Shown here piece by piece: positions 26,045-34,114 of a stretch of DNA of 64,000 nucleotides. The stretch is from contig CAZDOY010000006.1 in NCBI GenBank assembly GCA_964507185.1, forward strand, positions 1 through 64,000, written 5' to 3'. The notes below the pieces were generated by a model. The model had not been told where the DNA came from, ran no database searches, and saw nothing but the letters and a program-made list of their open reading frames with translations. A program made the translations under genes and the position numbers. Each line of letters begins with the position of its first letter. Within the stretch, counting starts at the first letter, position 1. Origin of the DNA: CAVRTJ01 sp964507185 (GTDB taxonomy: Bacteria > Acidobacteriota > UBA4820 > DSQY01).

Positions 26045-26093
26045 ACCTCGGTCGTCAAGGGGGTACTCCCCTCAGGTGCAATAGGAGCGTACG

Positions 26094-26780
26094 ATGCCCG
26101 AACAGTTTATCGAAATCGAGGTGGAACCCCGTCCCACCACAGGAAAGAAGAGCCGCAGAGACGCTGCGGAGAAAGGCCTGATCCCCGGTGTGGTTTACGG
26201 CGGCGGCAAGGATCCCGTGCCCATCGCGGTGGATCCCAAGAAGATCATTCAGATCCTCAGGTCGGAGAGGGGGCAGAATTCCATCCTGCTGTTCTCTCTC
26301 AAGGGTACGAAGGCGCAGAGACACGTCATGGTCAAGGACTTCCAGGTCAATCCGGTGAGTAACGAGCTTATCCACGCGGATTTTACCCGGATCATGATGG
26401 ACCAGAAGGTCCGGGTCGACGTGCCGCTTGTCTTCGAGGGCATGGCGCTGGGCGTGAAGACCCAGGGAGGGCTCATGGACGTGATCATGAGGGAAGTGGC
26501 GGTTGAGAGTCTTCCCGCCGACATTCCCGACAGGATCCACGTCGATCTGTCGCCTCTGAAGATCGGCGACAGCGTGAAGATCTCGGACCTCCAGGTGAGC
26601 GACAAGGTCAAGATCATGGAGGAAGATCTCAGTCAGCCGATCGTGATCATCGCGGCGCCGAGGATCGAAGCGGCGGCCGAAGGTGAAGAAGAAGAGACCG
26701 AGGAAGAGGGCCAGGAGCCCGAGCTTATCGCCAAGGGCAAGAAGGCCGAAGAAGAGGGCGAGACGGGCACGGAGGGCTGA
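26094..26780 (+). CDS. rplY: Ribosomal protein L25/general stress protein CTC
   Basis: A 228-residue 5S rRNA-binding protein of the long CTC form. The N-terminal L25 domain (about residues 1-95) has GKKSRRDAAEKGLIPGVVYGGG and KDFQVNPVSNELIHADF; the TL5/CTC beta domain follows (VRVDVPLVFEGMALGVKTQGG) and the last 45 residues are a Glu-rich tail typical of many L25 proteins. AATAGGAGCG precedes the ATG. The pair rplY-pth with 18 bp between is common. Confidence 0.95.
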   Translation: MPEQFIEIEVEPRPTTGKKSRRDAAEKGLIPGVVYGGGKDPVPIAVDPKKIIQILRSERGQNSILLFSLKGTKAQRHVMVKDFQVNPVSNELIHADFTRIMMDQKVRVDVPLVFEGMALGVKTQGGLMDVIMREVAVESLPADIPDRIHVDLSPLKIGDSVKISDLQVSDKVKIMEEDLSQPIVIIAAPRIEAAAEGEEEETEEEGQEPELIAKGKKAEEEGETGTEG

Positions 26781-26798
26781 GGCCCCGGCTGCACTTAA

Positions 26799-27410
26799 AT
26801 GGCGCTGGAATTCATCATCGTCGGGTTGGGAAACCCGGGAAGCGAATACCACCGGAGCCCTCACAACGCGGGCTTCGAAATGGCGGAGAAAGCGCGGGCC
26901 CGTTGCAAAGGCCCGCGTTTTTCTCGAAAGGGGGATGCGGACGTGTCCCTCTGCCGTTGGCGTGGGCACTCGCTTCTTCTGCTGAAACCCCTCACATACA
27001 TGAACAGAAGCGGGATAGAGGTTGCTCGCTGGTTGCGGAGAGAGGGACTGCCGCCGGACCGCATGATCGTCTGCTACGATGATCTGGATCTCCCCTTCGG
27101 ACACATACGGCTTCGGCGTTCGGGAGGCGCCGGCGGGCATCACGGCATGGAGTCCATAATCTCGGACCTCGGGGTCAGGGAGTTCCCCAGGATTCGGCTG
27201 GGGATAAGCCCGGACGACGTGACACGGGACGAGCACGTTGACTATCTGTTGACCCCGCTTTCCGGGGAGAAACTGACTCTATTCGAGGAGGCCGCCGAGC
27301 TGGGAGGAGAGGCCGCATTGGACGCGGTGGCAATGGGCTTCGCACGCGCCATGAACAGCTACAACCGCCTTGCGCGAGAAAAAGCGAGGGGTGACAAGGA
27401 CCGCGACTGA
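26799..27410 (+). CDS. pth: Peptidyl-tRNA hydrolase
   Basis: A 203-residue enzyme that frees peptides from dropped-off peptidyl-tRNA. The start has FIIVGLGNPGSEYHRSPHNAGFEM, which contains the catalytic His of the PHNAG block; later blocks are LLKPLTYMNRSG, VCYDDLDLPFG and RRSGGAGGHHGMESI. The length is normal. It lies 18 bp after rplY. Confidence 0.96.
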   Translation: MALEFIIVGLGNPGSEYHRSPHNAGFEMAEKARARCKGPRFSRKGDADVSLCRWRGHSLLLLKPLTYMNRSGIEVARWLRREGLPPDRMIVCYDDLDLPFGHIRLRRSGGAGGHHGMESIISDLGVREFPRIRLGISPDDVTRDEHVDYLLTPLSGEKLTLFEEAAELGGEAALDAVAMGFARAMNSYNRLAREKARGDKDRD

Positions 27411-27511
27411 GGAGCCCGACTCCGGCCATATCTCCGCCGGGTGGGGCCTTGAAGGAAAAAGGGCTCGCTGGACATGAGCCCGCACCTATGGTAAGGTTTG
27501 CGTGCCTTCTT

Positions 27512-27550
27512 CCTCCTCCCATTCGGGGAGGGGGCTAGGCCGTGAGGAGG
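27512..27550 (+). promoter_or_regulatory. Candidate S6:S18-binding leader of the rpsF operon
   Basis: CCTCCT (27512-27517) can pair with AGGAGG (27545-27550), which is the ribosome site of rpsF, around an inner CCC/GGG hairpin. CCG at 27540-27542 sits unpaired just before the 3' arm. Known S6:S18 leaders have this stem with a CCG bulge and allow feedback repression. This was recognised by eye; an alignment would be needed. Confidence 0.45.
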
Positions 27551-27557
27551 TAAGTGA

Positions 27558-27959
27558 ATGAAACACTACGAGACTACCATTATCGCTCCACCCAATCTGT
27601 CGGAGGCTGATCTCGAATCGCTCGTGCTCGGTGTCGAGAAGGACCTCAACGAGCGTTTCGACGGCCGGGAAGTCGTCGTCAACCGCTGGGGAAAGCGTCC
27701 GCTCGCATACCCGATCCGAAGGTTCAATGAAGGGTACTACGTTCTCTACGAGTTCGACTCGGAAGCGGAAACCTGCATCTCGGGCCTCGAAGGCCGGCTC
27801 AGGCTGAACGAAAACGTCATGCGTTTTCTGACCGTCCGCCGCGACGAGGAGCTCAAGACGGAGGCCAAAATGAAGGCCCGCGCCGCCAAGAAGAAGAAAC
27901 AGGCGGAAGAAGAGGACTCGGGACGGAGCAGTTCGTACTCCGACGATGATGATGAGTGA
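27558..27959 (+). CDS. rpsF: Ribosomal protein S6
   Basis: A 133-residue 30S protein. MKHYETTIIAPPNLSEADLE and the block WGKRPLAYPIRRFNEGYYVLYEFD are diagnostic. The C-terminal 30 residues are Lys- then Glu/Ser/Asp-rich, a disordered tail. AGGAGGTAAG precedes the ATG. Unlike in many bacteria there is no ssb gene between rpsF and rpsR. Confidence 0.96.
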   Translation: MKHYETTIIAPPNLSEADLESLVLGVEKDLNERFDGREVVVNRWGKRPLAYPIRRFNEGYYVLYEFDSEAETCISGLEGRLRLNENVMRFLTVRRDEELKTEAKMKARAAKKKKQAEEEDSGRSSSYSDDDDE

Positions 27960-27967
27960 GGATTCAG

Positions 27968-28249
27968 ATGGCTTACGGTAAATCCGGCGGCAAAGGCGGC
28001 AAAGGCAAGAAGAAGGGGTTCTATAAAAAGGACTACCTGTTCAAGCGCAAGAAATACTGCAAATTCTGCGATACGGGCGTGGCCTTTATCGACTACAAGG
28101 ACGTCAAGCTTCTTTCCGGGTACCTGAGGGAGCGCGCCAAAATAGTTCCCCGGCGTATCTCCGGGACCTGTGCAATCCATCAGCGGCAACTTACCACCGC
28201 CATCAAGCGGGCACGGCACCTCGCTCTGTTGCCCTTCACTCAGGATTGA
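27968..28249 (+). CDS. rpsR: Ribosomal protein S18
   Basis: A 93-residue 30S protein that pairs with S6. KKYCKFCDT and SGTCAIHQRQL give the Cys-Cys-Cys-His set of the zinc-binding S18 form, and KDVKLLSGYLRERAKIVPRR is the family core. The N-terminus is a Gly/Lys-rich extension. The ATG at 27968 is preceded by TGAGGA; an ATG-less start 12 bp upstream overlapping rpsF is less likely. Confidence 0.96.
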   Translation: MAYGKSGGKGGKGKKKGFYKKDYLFKRKKYCKFCDTGVAFIDYKDVKLLSGYLRERAKIVPRRISGTCAIHQRQLTTAIKRARHLALLPFTQD

Positions 28250-28263
28250 CGAGGGAGGGCCGC

Positions 28264-28710
28264 ATGAAGATCATACTGAAAGAGAACGTGGAAGGCCTCG
28301 GCGCCCGCGGAGCCATCGTAAACGTGAAGGACGGCTACGCGCGCAACTACCTGCTCCCCAAGGGCATCGCCATGCGGTATACGCCCGGCGCCCAGAAGGT
28401 TCTGCAGCAGGAGCGCAGGATGTACGAGACCAAACAGCTCCAGGCCAAAGAAGAGGCGCAGGAGCTGGCCGAGAAGATCTCCAGCCTCGACCTTTCCGTC
28501 GCAAAACGCGCCGGCGATCAGGATGTTCTTTACGGTTCGGTCACCGTGACCGACCTCGCTGAAATGATCAAGCAAAAAGGCATCATCGTCGACAAGCGCA
28601 AACTCATCCTGAACGAGCCGATCAAGAGGCTCGGCGACTACGAGATCGGCGTGAAGCTGCACCAGGAGGTGATACCCACGGTGCGCCTGCACGTCGTCAA
28701 AGAAGAGTAG
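28264..28710 (+). CDS. rplI: Ribosomal protein L9
   Basis: A 148-residue 50S protein. MKIILKENVEGLGARGAIVNVKDGYARNYLLPKGIA is the N-terminal rRNA-binding domain; a long helix and the C-terminal domain (GSVTVTDLAEMIKQKGIIVDKRKL) follow. GGGAGGG lies before the ATG at 28264. It is the last translation gene before the small membrane proteins. Confidence 0.96.
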   Translation: MKIILKENVEGLGARGAIVNVKDGYARNYLLPKGIAMRYTPGAQKVLQQERRMYETKQLQAKEEAQELAEKISSLDLSVAKRAGDQDVLYGSVTVTDLAEMIKQKGIIVDKRKLILNEPIKRLGDYEIGVKLHQEVIPTVRLHVVKEE

Positions 28711-28711
28711 G

Positions 28712-29104
28712 ATGCCGGCCAGACCATCGAGCTGGAAAGCCGCTGCCTATTCGTTGCCCACCCTGCTGGTTCCGGGACTCTCGCACTGGGTCCTGGGCCG
28801 CAGGCGGCGGGCAGCGGCTTTTTTCTGCATCGTCGGTCTGACCTTTGCGTTCGGTCTCCTCCTGGACGGCGCGCTCTTTCCCTTCTCGGCTCCGAACTGG
28901 CTCTACAGACTGGCCGCCGTGGCGCAGGTGGGACTCGGCGCCCCATACTTCATAGGGCGCCTGGTGGGCTTGGGGAACCTCAACCCCACCGAGGTCGCGA
29001 ACGTCATGTTCGGCTACGGCAACACCTTTCTCGTGACCGCGGGGCTCATGAATATGCTCCTGATAATGGATGCTTTCGACATAGTGGTGGGCAGGAAGGA
29101 ATGA
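28712..29104 (+). CDS. Small unknown membrane protein after rplI
   Basis: A 130-residue protein with about three to four hydrophobic segments (for example AAAFFCIVGLTFAFGLLL, LAAVAQVGLGAPYFIGRLVG, FLVTAGLMNMLLIMDAFDIVVG). The start YSLPTLLVPGLSHWVLGRRRRAA resembles the TM2-type/DUF6677-like pattern of small integral proteins, an uncertain recollection. It begins two bases after the rplI stop and its own stop overlaps the next small gene by 4 bp (ATGA), so it belongs to the ribosomal transcript. Function unknown. Confidence 0.75.
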   Translation: MPARPSSWKAAAYSLPTLLVPGLSHWVLGRRRRAAAFFCIVGLTFAFGLLLDGALFPFSAPNWLYRLAAVAQVGLGAPYFIGRLVGLGNLNPTEVANVMFGYGNTFLVTAGLMNMLLIMDAFDIVVGRKE

Positions 29105-29280
29105 TATTCCGGGATCACTTCCTCACGCTTGTGATTTTTTCGGTGCTCGTGGCCCTCTTCTTCGGGGTCCTCAACCACCGGGACAGGCACAGTTTCGTCA
29201 TTTCGGTTTGCAAGACGCTGGCCTGGATGGTGCTGGGCTCGCTGGCGTTCGCCTACCTGATGTTCTGGACAGGGCATTGA
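29101..29280 (+). CDS. 59-residue two-helix membrane protein
   Basis: An ATG overlapping the previous stop (ATGA, 29101-29104) opens a 59-codon frame: MIFRDHFLTLVIFSVLVALF at the start, a polar NHRDRHSF loop, then a second helix (KTLAWMVLGSLAFAYLMFW). Both helices are of membrane length. The coupling and hydrophobic pattern support a real gene although it is short. Not recognised as a known family. Its TGA overlaps the TTG proposed as start of the VanZ-like gene. Confidence 0.65.
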   Translation: MIFRDHFLTLVIFSVLVALFFGVLNHRDRHSFVISVCKTLAWMVLGSLAFAYLMFWTGH

Positions 29281-29645
29281 AACCAAGCCCCGCCTTTCGT
29301 CTCTGGCTTCCCCCCGCTCTCTACTGTCTCCTCATCTTCTTTCTGTCGCACATGTCCCATCCCCCTATACCTCCCGGGCTGTCAGGCGATATACTACATT
29401 ATCCGGAGTACGGCGTGCTGGCATGGCTGCTTGCGAGAGCTCTGCAGGGAGGCAGGGGCGGCCGTGCCTCGTTGTCCATCCTGCTGGGAGCTTGTGCACT
29501 GGCCGTCATCATTGGTGCTCTGGACGAGGTTCACCAGGCTTTCGTGCCGGAGCGCCTGCCGGACATCGTAGACTGGTACCATGATGCGGTGGGCGCCTCG
29601 GCGGGCGCCGCGGCATGGGGTGTATGGAGATGGTTTCGCCGCTGA
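29277..29645 (+). CDS. VanZ-family membrane protein
   Basis: About 122 residues with four hydrophobic segments and the VanZ-like pattern: LWLPPALYCLLIFFLSHMSHPP, HYPEYGVLAWLLARAL, GALDEVHQAFVPERLPDIVDWYHDAVGASAGAAA. The DE-x-HQ and D-W-x-xDA residues are the family hallmark. VanZ gives weak teicoplanin resistance in enterococci, but most homologues have no known role. No ATG is available; a TTG overlapping the previous TGA (TTGA) is the best start, a TTG at 29208 the alternative. Confidence 0.75.
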   Translation: MKPSPAFRLWLPPALYCLLIFFLSHMSHPPIPPGLSGDILHYPEYGVLAWLLARALQGGRGGRASLSILLGACALAVIIGALDEVHQAFVPERLPDIVDWYHDAVGASAGAAAWGVWRWFRR

Positions 29646-31216
29646 CTGTGGTATTGGTCGCCTTGCTGGCAATTGTCATCAGCGCCTGCGTTACCTTCGC
29701 TGTCGTGCGGCGCAGATCAGGTGCGGCCGAAGGTTCCCAGGCGGGAAGCGGATGGCAGCCCGGCCGCGAACTGGTTGACGGCCACAGGCCCCCCGACTGG
29801 GAAGCCCTCTCAAGTCAGTTGCTCGGATTCACACGTCAGGTGACGGCGGCGGAAGGAGCGGTCATGCTCATGCCGGAGGAGGCGGGCTGGCGCGTCTGTC
29901 TCGCCAGCCCTGGGCTCAAGGTCTCGCCGAGGGTGGGAAAGAGAGAAGGGCTCCTCGCCCTCGCCTTTGAAGGCGAGAAGGAAATTACGGCGGAGTCCGT
30001 GCACCCGGAAGCACTGGGCTACCTGTCGGGGCGCTCCGGAAACGTGAGCATCGCTCTCATGCCCGCGTTACACCGCGGGAGGATCCGGGGGATTCTGGCC
30101 TGCCACAAGGCGGCGGGCCGGCCCTTCGAGGACAGGGAGATGGGGGTGTTGCGACGCTGCTCAAAGATCCTCGACGGCTGGGAGACCTATGCGGCCCACG
30201 CCATCGCGGTCGAAAAGCAGAGGGACCAGGACGAACGGCTCGCCCGCGGCTTGGAACTCCTTGCGTCGGAAAGGCGGCCGGATGAAATCTGCGGCCTTGC
30301 GCTCGACGCCATCTTCGACATACTCCCGGCGCTGTACGGGTTCGCCGTCATCCAGGCTCCAAGGTTCGACTACGCGTATCTCGGCACCAAGCGGTTCAAC
30401 AGCCCCGATAATCTGCGCTACCTCGACAAGCAGACGTGGGCCTACTGGGTGATGACAAAAGGGCGTGAACCACTGTACCTGGAGGGTGCGACGAGCCGCG
30501 AGACGGCCATGCCCATTCTCTTCAAGGGCGAACCCTTTGCGCCGGGCAACCTGGCCTACCTGCATCCCGTCTTTTCGGGCGACGATGTGCTGGGAGTTGT
30601 CGGCCTCATCGGTCGGGAGGATCTTCCCTTCACGCAGGAGAGCCGGAAAGCGGCGAGCCGGTTCGTGAGCCAGGTGTCCGCCCTCGTAACGCTTTCCCTT
30701 TTCGACAGGCAGACCCAGGAAAATGCCATCAAGGACGGGCTGACCGGACTATACAACCGCCGGTTTTTTGACGAACGCTTCGTAGAGGAACTCAGCCGGA
30801 GCCAGAGGGGCGGCATGCCCGTGGCGATCCTCCTCATGGACATCGATCATTTCAAACGCGTCAACGACACCTACGGCCATCCGGTGGGGGACCTCGTTCT
30901 CAAGGAGGTATCCCGCGGTATTCGCACCTCCCTCAGGGACATAGACGTGATCTGCCGGTACGGCGGAGAGGAATTTGTGGCCATTCTTCCGGGGTGTTCC
31001 ATCAAGGAGGCCGCTGTGGCCGGCGAGCGGGTGCGGACGACCGTGGAAGCCATGCAGAGGAACGGCGTCACCCTGCCGGCACCGGTGACGATCAGTATCG
31101 GCGTGGCGTCCTTCCCGCATCCATTCTCGACTCCCTCCGGCCTCATCAAGGGCGCCGACGAGGCGCTGTACGGCGCCAAGCAGAAGGGCCGCAACCGGGT
31201 CGTGACGGCGCGTTGA
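29624..31216 (+). CDS. GAF-GGDEF diguanylate cyclase
   Basis: About 530 residues: one N-terminal membrane helix (LTVVLVALLAIVISACVTFAVV), two GAF-like regions (about 60-200 and 210-360) and a GGDEF domain (from about 365: DGLTGLYNRRFFDE). The active loop is RYGGEEF, fully competent for making c-di-GMP, and RDID five residues before it is an RxxD inhibitory site, so the enzyme should be product-inhibited. The ligands of the GAF regions are unknown. Its start overlaps the VanZ-like gene by about 20 bp. Confidence 0.9.
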   Translation: MEMVSPLTVVLVALLAIVISACVTFAVVRRRSGAAEGSQAGSGWQPGRELVDGHRPPDWEALSSQLLGFTRQVTAAEGAVMLMPEEAGWRVCLASPGLKVSPRVGKREGLLALAFEGEKEITAESVHPEALGYLSGRSGNVSIALMPALHRGRIRGILACHKAAGRPFEDREMGVLRRCSKILDGWETYAAHAIAVEKQRDQDERLARGLELLASERRPDEICGLALDAIFDILPALYGFAVIQAPRFDYAYLGTKRFNSPDNLRYLDKQTWAYWVMTKGREPLYLEGATSRETAMPILFKGEPFAPGNLAYLHPVFSGDDVLGVVGLIGREDLPFTQESRKAASRFVSQVSALVTLSLFDRQTQENAIKDGLTGLYNRRFFDERFVEELSRSQRGGMPVAILLMDIDHFKRVNDTYGHPVGDLVLKEVSRGIRTSLRDIDVICRYGGEEFVAILPGCSIKEAAVAGERVRTTVEAMQRNGVTLPAPVTISIGVASFPHPFSTPSGLIKGADEALYGAKQKGRNRVVTAR

Positions 31217-31255
31217 GTCAATATCCCCTCATTGCCGCATTTCCCTCATAAGTTG

Positions 31256-31284
31256 TTGACCCAAAAGACCTCAGGCCATACAAT
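31256..31284 (+). promoter_or_regulatory. Putative purD promoter
   Basis: TTGACC (31256-31261), 17-bp spacer, TACAAT (31279-31284), about 28 bp before the purD ATG. Confidence 0.65.
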
Positions 31285-31312
31285 ACAGCTTCGAGTCTGC
31301 AGAGGAGGGACA

Positions 31313-32581
31313 ATGCACGTTCTGCTCGTCGGCGGCGGAGGCCGCGAACACGCCATTGCCTGGAAACTCGCACAATCGACCATGGTGGACCGAATAAGCT
31401 GGGCCCCGGGCAATGGAGGCTGCGAGGGCGTGGCGGACCGCGTTCCCATCAAAGCGGAGGATGTGAACGAACTCGTCCGGTTTGCTTCCGAAGAGCGCGT
31501 GGATCTGGTGTTCGTGGGACCGGAGGTACCTCTGGCGGACGGTCTATCCGACGAACTCGCGAAGCGCGGTATGGCGTGCTTCGGTCCCTCCATGGCCGCT
31601 GCGAGGATCGAGTCGTCGAAGGTTTTTTCCAAGAAATTCTGCGTGAGACACGGCATTCCTACGGCCCCCTTCACCGTTTGGGACTCGGCGGAGGCCGCGA
31701 TCGCCTATTTGAAAAAGTACGATGGACCCTTTCCTCTCGTCGTAAAGGCGGACGGACTGGCCGCCGGCAAGGGCGTTCTCATATGCGCCGACAGAGAGGA
31801 AGCGCTTGATGCCGCGGTCACCGTAATGGTCAAGAAGGCATTCGGCTGTGCGGGCGATCTCATGCTCGTCGAGAGTTTCCTTCACGGCGAAGAAGCGTCC
31901 CTCATGGTTTTCTGCGACGGAGAGACGATCGTGCCGATGCCGCCGGCACGCGACTTCAAGCGGGTCGGTGACGGAGACTCCGGCCCGAACACGGGCGGCA
32001 TGGGCGCCTACTGTCCGTCGGCCCGCATGACGCAGGATCAGGTAGAGGAAGCGTTGGAGGTGATCGTTCGCCAGGCCGTTGCGGGAATGGCGGCCGACGG
32101 TCATCCCTACAAGGGCGTGCTTTACGCCGGACTCATGCTCACCGACCAGGGGCCTCAGGTCCTCGAGTTCAACTGCAGGTTCGGAGATCCGGAGACGCAG
32201 GTGGTTCTTCCGCTTCTCGACGGAGACCTGTGCGAGATCGCCATGGCGTGTGTTCGAGGCGATCTCGCGGGTTGCGCGGTAGGCTGGAAGAACGATGCCG
32301 CCGTAACGGTCGTTCTCTGTTCCGAGGGGTACCCCGGTGCCTACGACAAAGGAAAGGTCATTTCGGGATTGGAGCCGGCGTCAGGCACGGATGGAGTGGT
32401 CATTTTCCATGCGGGTACGACCATCCGGAAAGAGGGCACAGTCACGTCCGGCGGGCGGGTTCTGAACGTCACGGCACTCGGCAGGACCGTCGGTGAGGCA
32501 CGCAATTCGGCTTATGCGGCGGCCGGACGCATCCATTTCGACGGGTGTTTCTCCAGAAAGGACATTGCCGGCGGCGTCTAG
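31313..32581 (+). CDS. purD: Phosphoribosylamine-glycine ligase
   Basis: A 422-residue ATP-grasp enzyme, second step of purine synthesis. It begins MHVLLVGGGGREHAIAWKLAQS; further blocks are KKFCVRHGIPTAPF, PLVVKADGLAAGKGVLIC, EEASLMVFCDG, GPNTGGMGAYCPS and EFNCRFGDPETQVVLPLL. AGAGGAGGGAC precedes the ATG; the upstream 27 codons lie across the promoter and were excluded. No other pur genes are nearby. Confidence 0.97.
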   Translation: MHVLLVGGGGREHAIAWKLAQSTMVDRISWAPGNGGCEGVADRVPIKAEDVNELVRFASEERVDLVFVGPEVPLADGLSDELAKRGMACFGPSMAAARIESSKVFSKKFCVRHGIPTAPFTVWDSAEAAIAYLKKYDGPFPLVVKADGLAAGKGVLICADREEALDAAVTVMVKKAFGCAGDLMLVESFLHGEEASLMVFCDGETIVPMPPARDFKRVGDGDSGPNTGGMGAYCPSARMTQDQVEEALEVIVRQAVAGMAADGHPYKGVLYAGLMLTDQGPQVLEFNCRFGDPETQVVLPLLDGDLCEIAMACVRGDLAGCAVGWKNDAAVTVVLCSEGYPGAYDKGKVISGLEPASGTDGVVIFHAGTTIRKEGTVTSGGRVLNVTALGRTVGEARNSAYAAAGRIHFDGCFSRKDIAGGV

Positions 32582-32604
32582 CCGCCTGCCGGGTACTATT
32601 GGGG

Positions 32605-32631
32605 GCGGCCGTTCCTTTCGGGAAAGGCCGC
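32605..32631 (+). terminator. Hairpin after purD
   Basis: GCGGCC and GGCCGC, with inner CCTTT/AAAGG pairing, form a stable stem 24 bp after the purD stop. There is no T-run, so termination would be incomplete. Confidence 0.4.
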
Positions 32632-32653
32632 GAATAAAAGAAGAAAGTGAGGC

Positions 32654-34024
32654 ATGCAGATGAGCGAATTTCCGCGGTTGCCGAAAATAGTGACCGAACT
32701 GCCTGGGCCGAAGGCCAAGGCCGTCATCCAGAAGGACGGCCAGTACGTATCCACTTCATACACGAGGGGTTATCCTCTCGTGGCGGACGAGGCCTCGGGT
32801 GCCGTGGTCAAGGATCCGGATGGCAACTTCTTTCTGGACTTTGCAGCGGGGATAGCCGTCGTATCAACGGGGCATTGCCATCCGAAGGTCGTAGAAGCCA
32901 TCAGGCACCAGGCCGGAAAGCTGATACACATGAGCGGGACGGACTTCTATTATCAGGGGCAGGCAAACACCGCCGAACGCATCTCCAAACTCGTACCGGG
33001 CAGGGGCACCAAGCGCGTCTTTTTCGGCAACTCTGGAGCCGAGGCGATCGAATGCGCCATAAAGCTGGCCAAGTACCACACTAAGCGCAAGAGGTTCATC
33101 GCGTTCCACGGCGCTTTCCACGGCCGCACCACGGGGGCGTTGTCGCTGACCGCCAGCAAGGCGACACAGAAGAACGGCTTCTTTCCGCTCATGGACGGCG
33201 TCGCCCACGTGCCCTACGGGTACTGCTATCGATGCCCTTTCGGCCAGAGTTACGGCAAGTGCGGCATGGAGTGCCTGAGCTACATTGAGGATACGGTTTT
33301 CAAGACCATTGCGCCTCCGGACGAAGTGGCGGCGATCGTGGTGGAGGCCATACAGGGCGAGGGCGGATACGTCGTGCCCTCCGTCGACTTTATCCGCGGA
33401 TTGCGGAAACTCTGCGACAAGTACGAGATTCTCCTCATCGACGACGAAGTACAAGCCGGTGTGGGCCGGACGGGCAAGTTCACCGCCCTGGAGCATTTCG
33501 GCGTGACGGCGGATATCACGACGCTGGCAAAGGGCATCGCTTCCGGCCTTCCGCTCTCCGCCTGCGTTGCGTCCGATCGAATTATGGATTGGCCGCCCGG
33601 AAGCCACGCGTCAACCTTCGGAGGCAATCCCGTCGCCTGCGCCGCCTCCCTCGCAACTCTCGACCTGCTCGAGGGGGGGTTGATGCAGAATGCCGCCGAA
33701 CAGGGCGAGTACATCATGTCCGGGCTCAAGGAACTGATGCCCAAGTACGAGGTCATAGGCGATGTGCGCGGAAAGGGGTTGATGATCGGCATCGAGTTCG
33801 TCAGGGAGCGCGTAAAGAAGGAACGCTACCCCGAACTGAGGGACGCCGTGGTTGAGGGGTGCTTTAGCCAGGGCCTCCTGGTCCTCGGATGCGGTCCGAA
33901 TACGCTGCGCCTCTGCCCCCCTCTCATCATCGATCGGGCACAGGCCGCCGCGTGCCTTCAGATTCTCGAAACGGCACTCAGGGACGCCCTAATAAAGGTC
34001 GATTACAAGGGCTTCCCATTCTGA
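32654..34024 (+). CDS. Class III aminotransferase (acetylornithine/4-aminobutyrate type)
   Basis: A 456-residue PLP enzyme. The PLP region shows NSGAEAIECAIKLAKYHT, FHGRTTGALS, QGEGGYVVPS, IDDEVQAGVGRTGK and the Schiff-base lysine in TTLAKGIASGLPLSA. An inserted segment YGYCYRCPFGQSYGKCGMECLSYIE carries four cysteines that could bind a metal; this insert occurs in the archaeal/bacterial subgroup that includes broad amino acid racemases and omega-aminotransferases of Thermococcales. The substrate is therefore open: GABA, ornithine, lysine or neutral amino acids. No arg genes are nearby. Confidence 0.85.
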   Translation: MQMSEFPRLPKIVTELPGPKAKAVIQKDGQYVSTSYTRGYPLVADEASGAVVKDPDGNFFLDFAAGIAVVSTGHCHPKVVEAIRHQAGKLIHMSGTDFYYQGQANTAERISKLVPGRGTKRVFFGNSGAEAIECAIKLAKYHTKRKRFIAFHGAFHGRTTGALSLTASKATQKNGFFPLMDGVAHVPYGYCYRCPFGQSYGKCGMECLSYIEDTVFKTIAPPDEVAAIVVEAIQGEGGYVVPSVDFIRGLRKLCDKYEILLIDDEVQAGVGRTGKFTALEHFGVTADITTLAKGIASGLPLSACVASDRIMDWPPGSHASTFGGNPVACAASLATLDLLEGGLMQNAAEQGEYIMSGLKELMPKYEVIGDVRGKGLMIGIEFVRERVKKERYPELRDAVVEGCFSQGLLVLGCGPNTLRLCPPLIIDRAQAAACLQILETALRDALIKVDYKGFPF

Positions 34025-34038
34025 TAAGAGCGAACGCA

Positions 34039-34069
34039 CCTGCGGCCCGTCCGTCGGGCGGGCCGCAGG
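34039..34069 (+). terminator. Strong hairpin after the aminotransferase
   Basis: An 11-bp perfect stem (CCTGCGGCCCG / CGGGCCGCAGG) with a 9-nt loop, 15 bp after the stop. No T-run follows. Confidence 0.55.
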
Positions 34070-34114
34070 CCCCACGTGTTGACCCGAATTCGACTTTTGT
34101 GTTACCCCTTTCCC

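Noticed and set aside
26000..26050. Strand switch at 26.0 kb as an origin or terminus of replication
   Set aside because: A long minus-strand operon set is present again at 54-60 kb, and no origin genes or boxes are visible. Gene direction alone is too weak.
29208..29276. Alternative TTG start of the VanZ-like gene at 29208
   Set aside because: It would overlap most of the 59-residue gene and add a polar stretch unlike the family. The TTG at 29277 overlaps the previous stop and leaves a normal VanZ length, though this is not proven.
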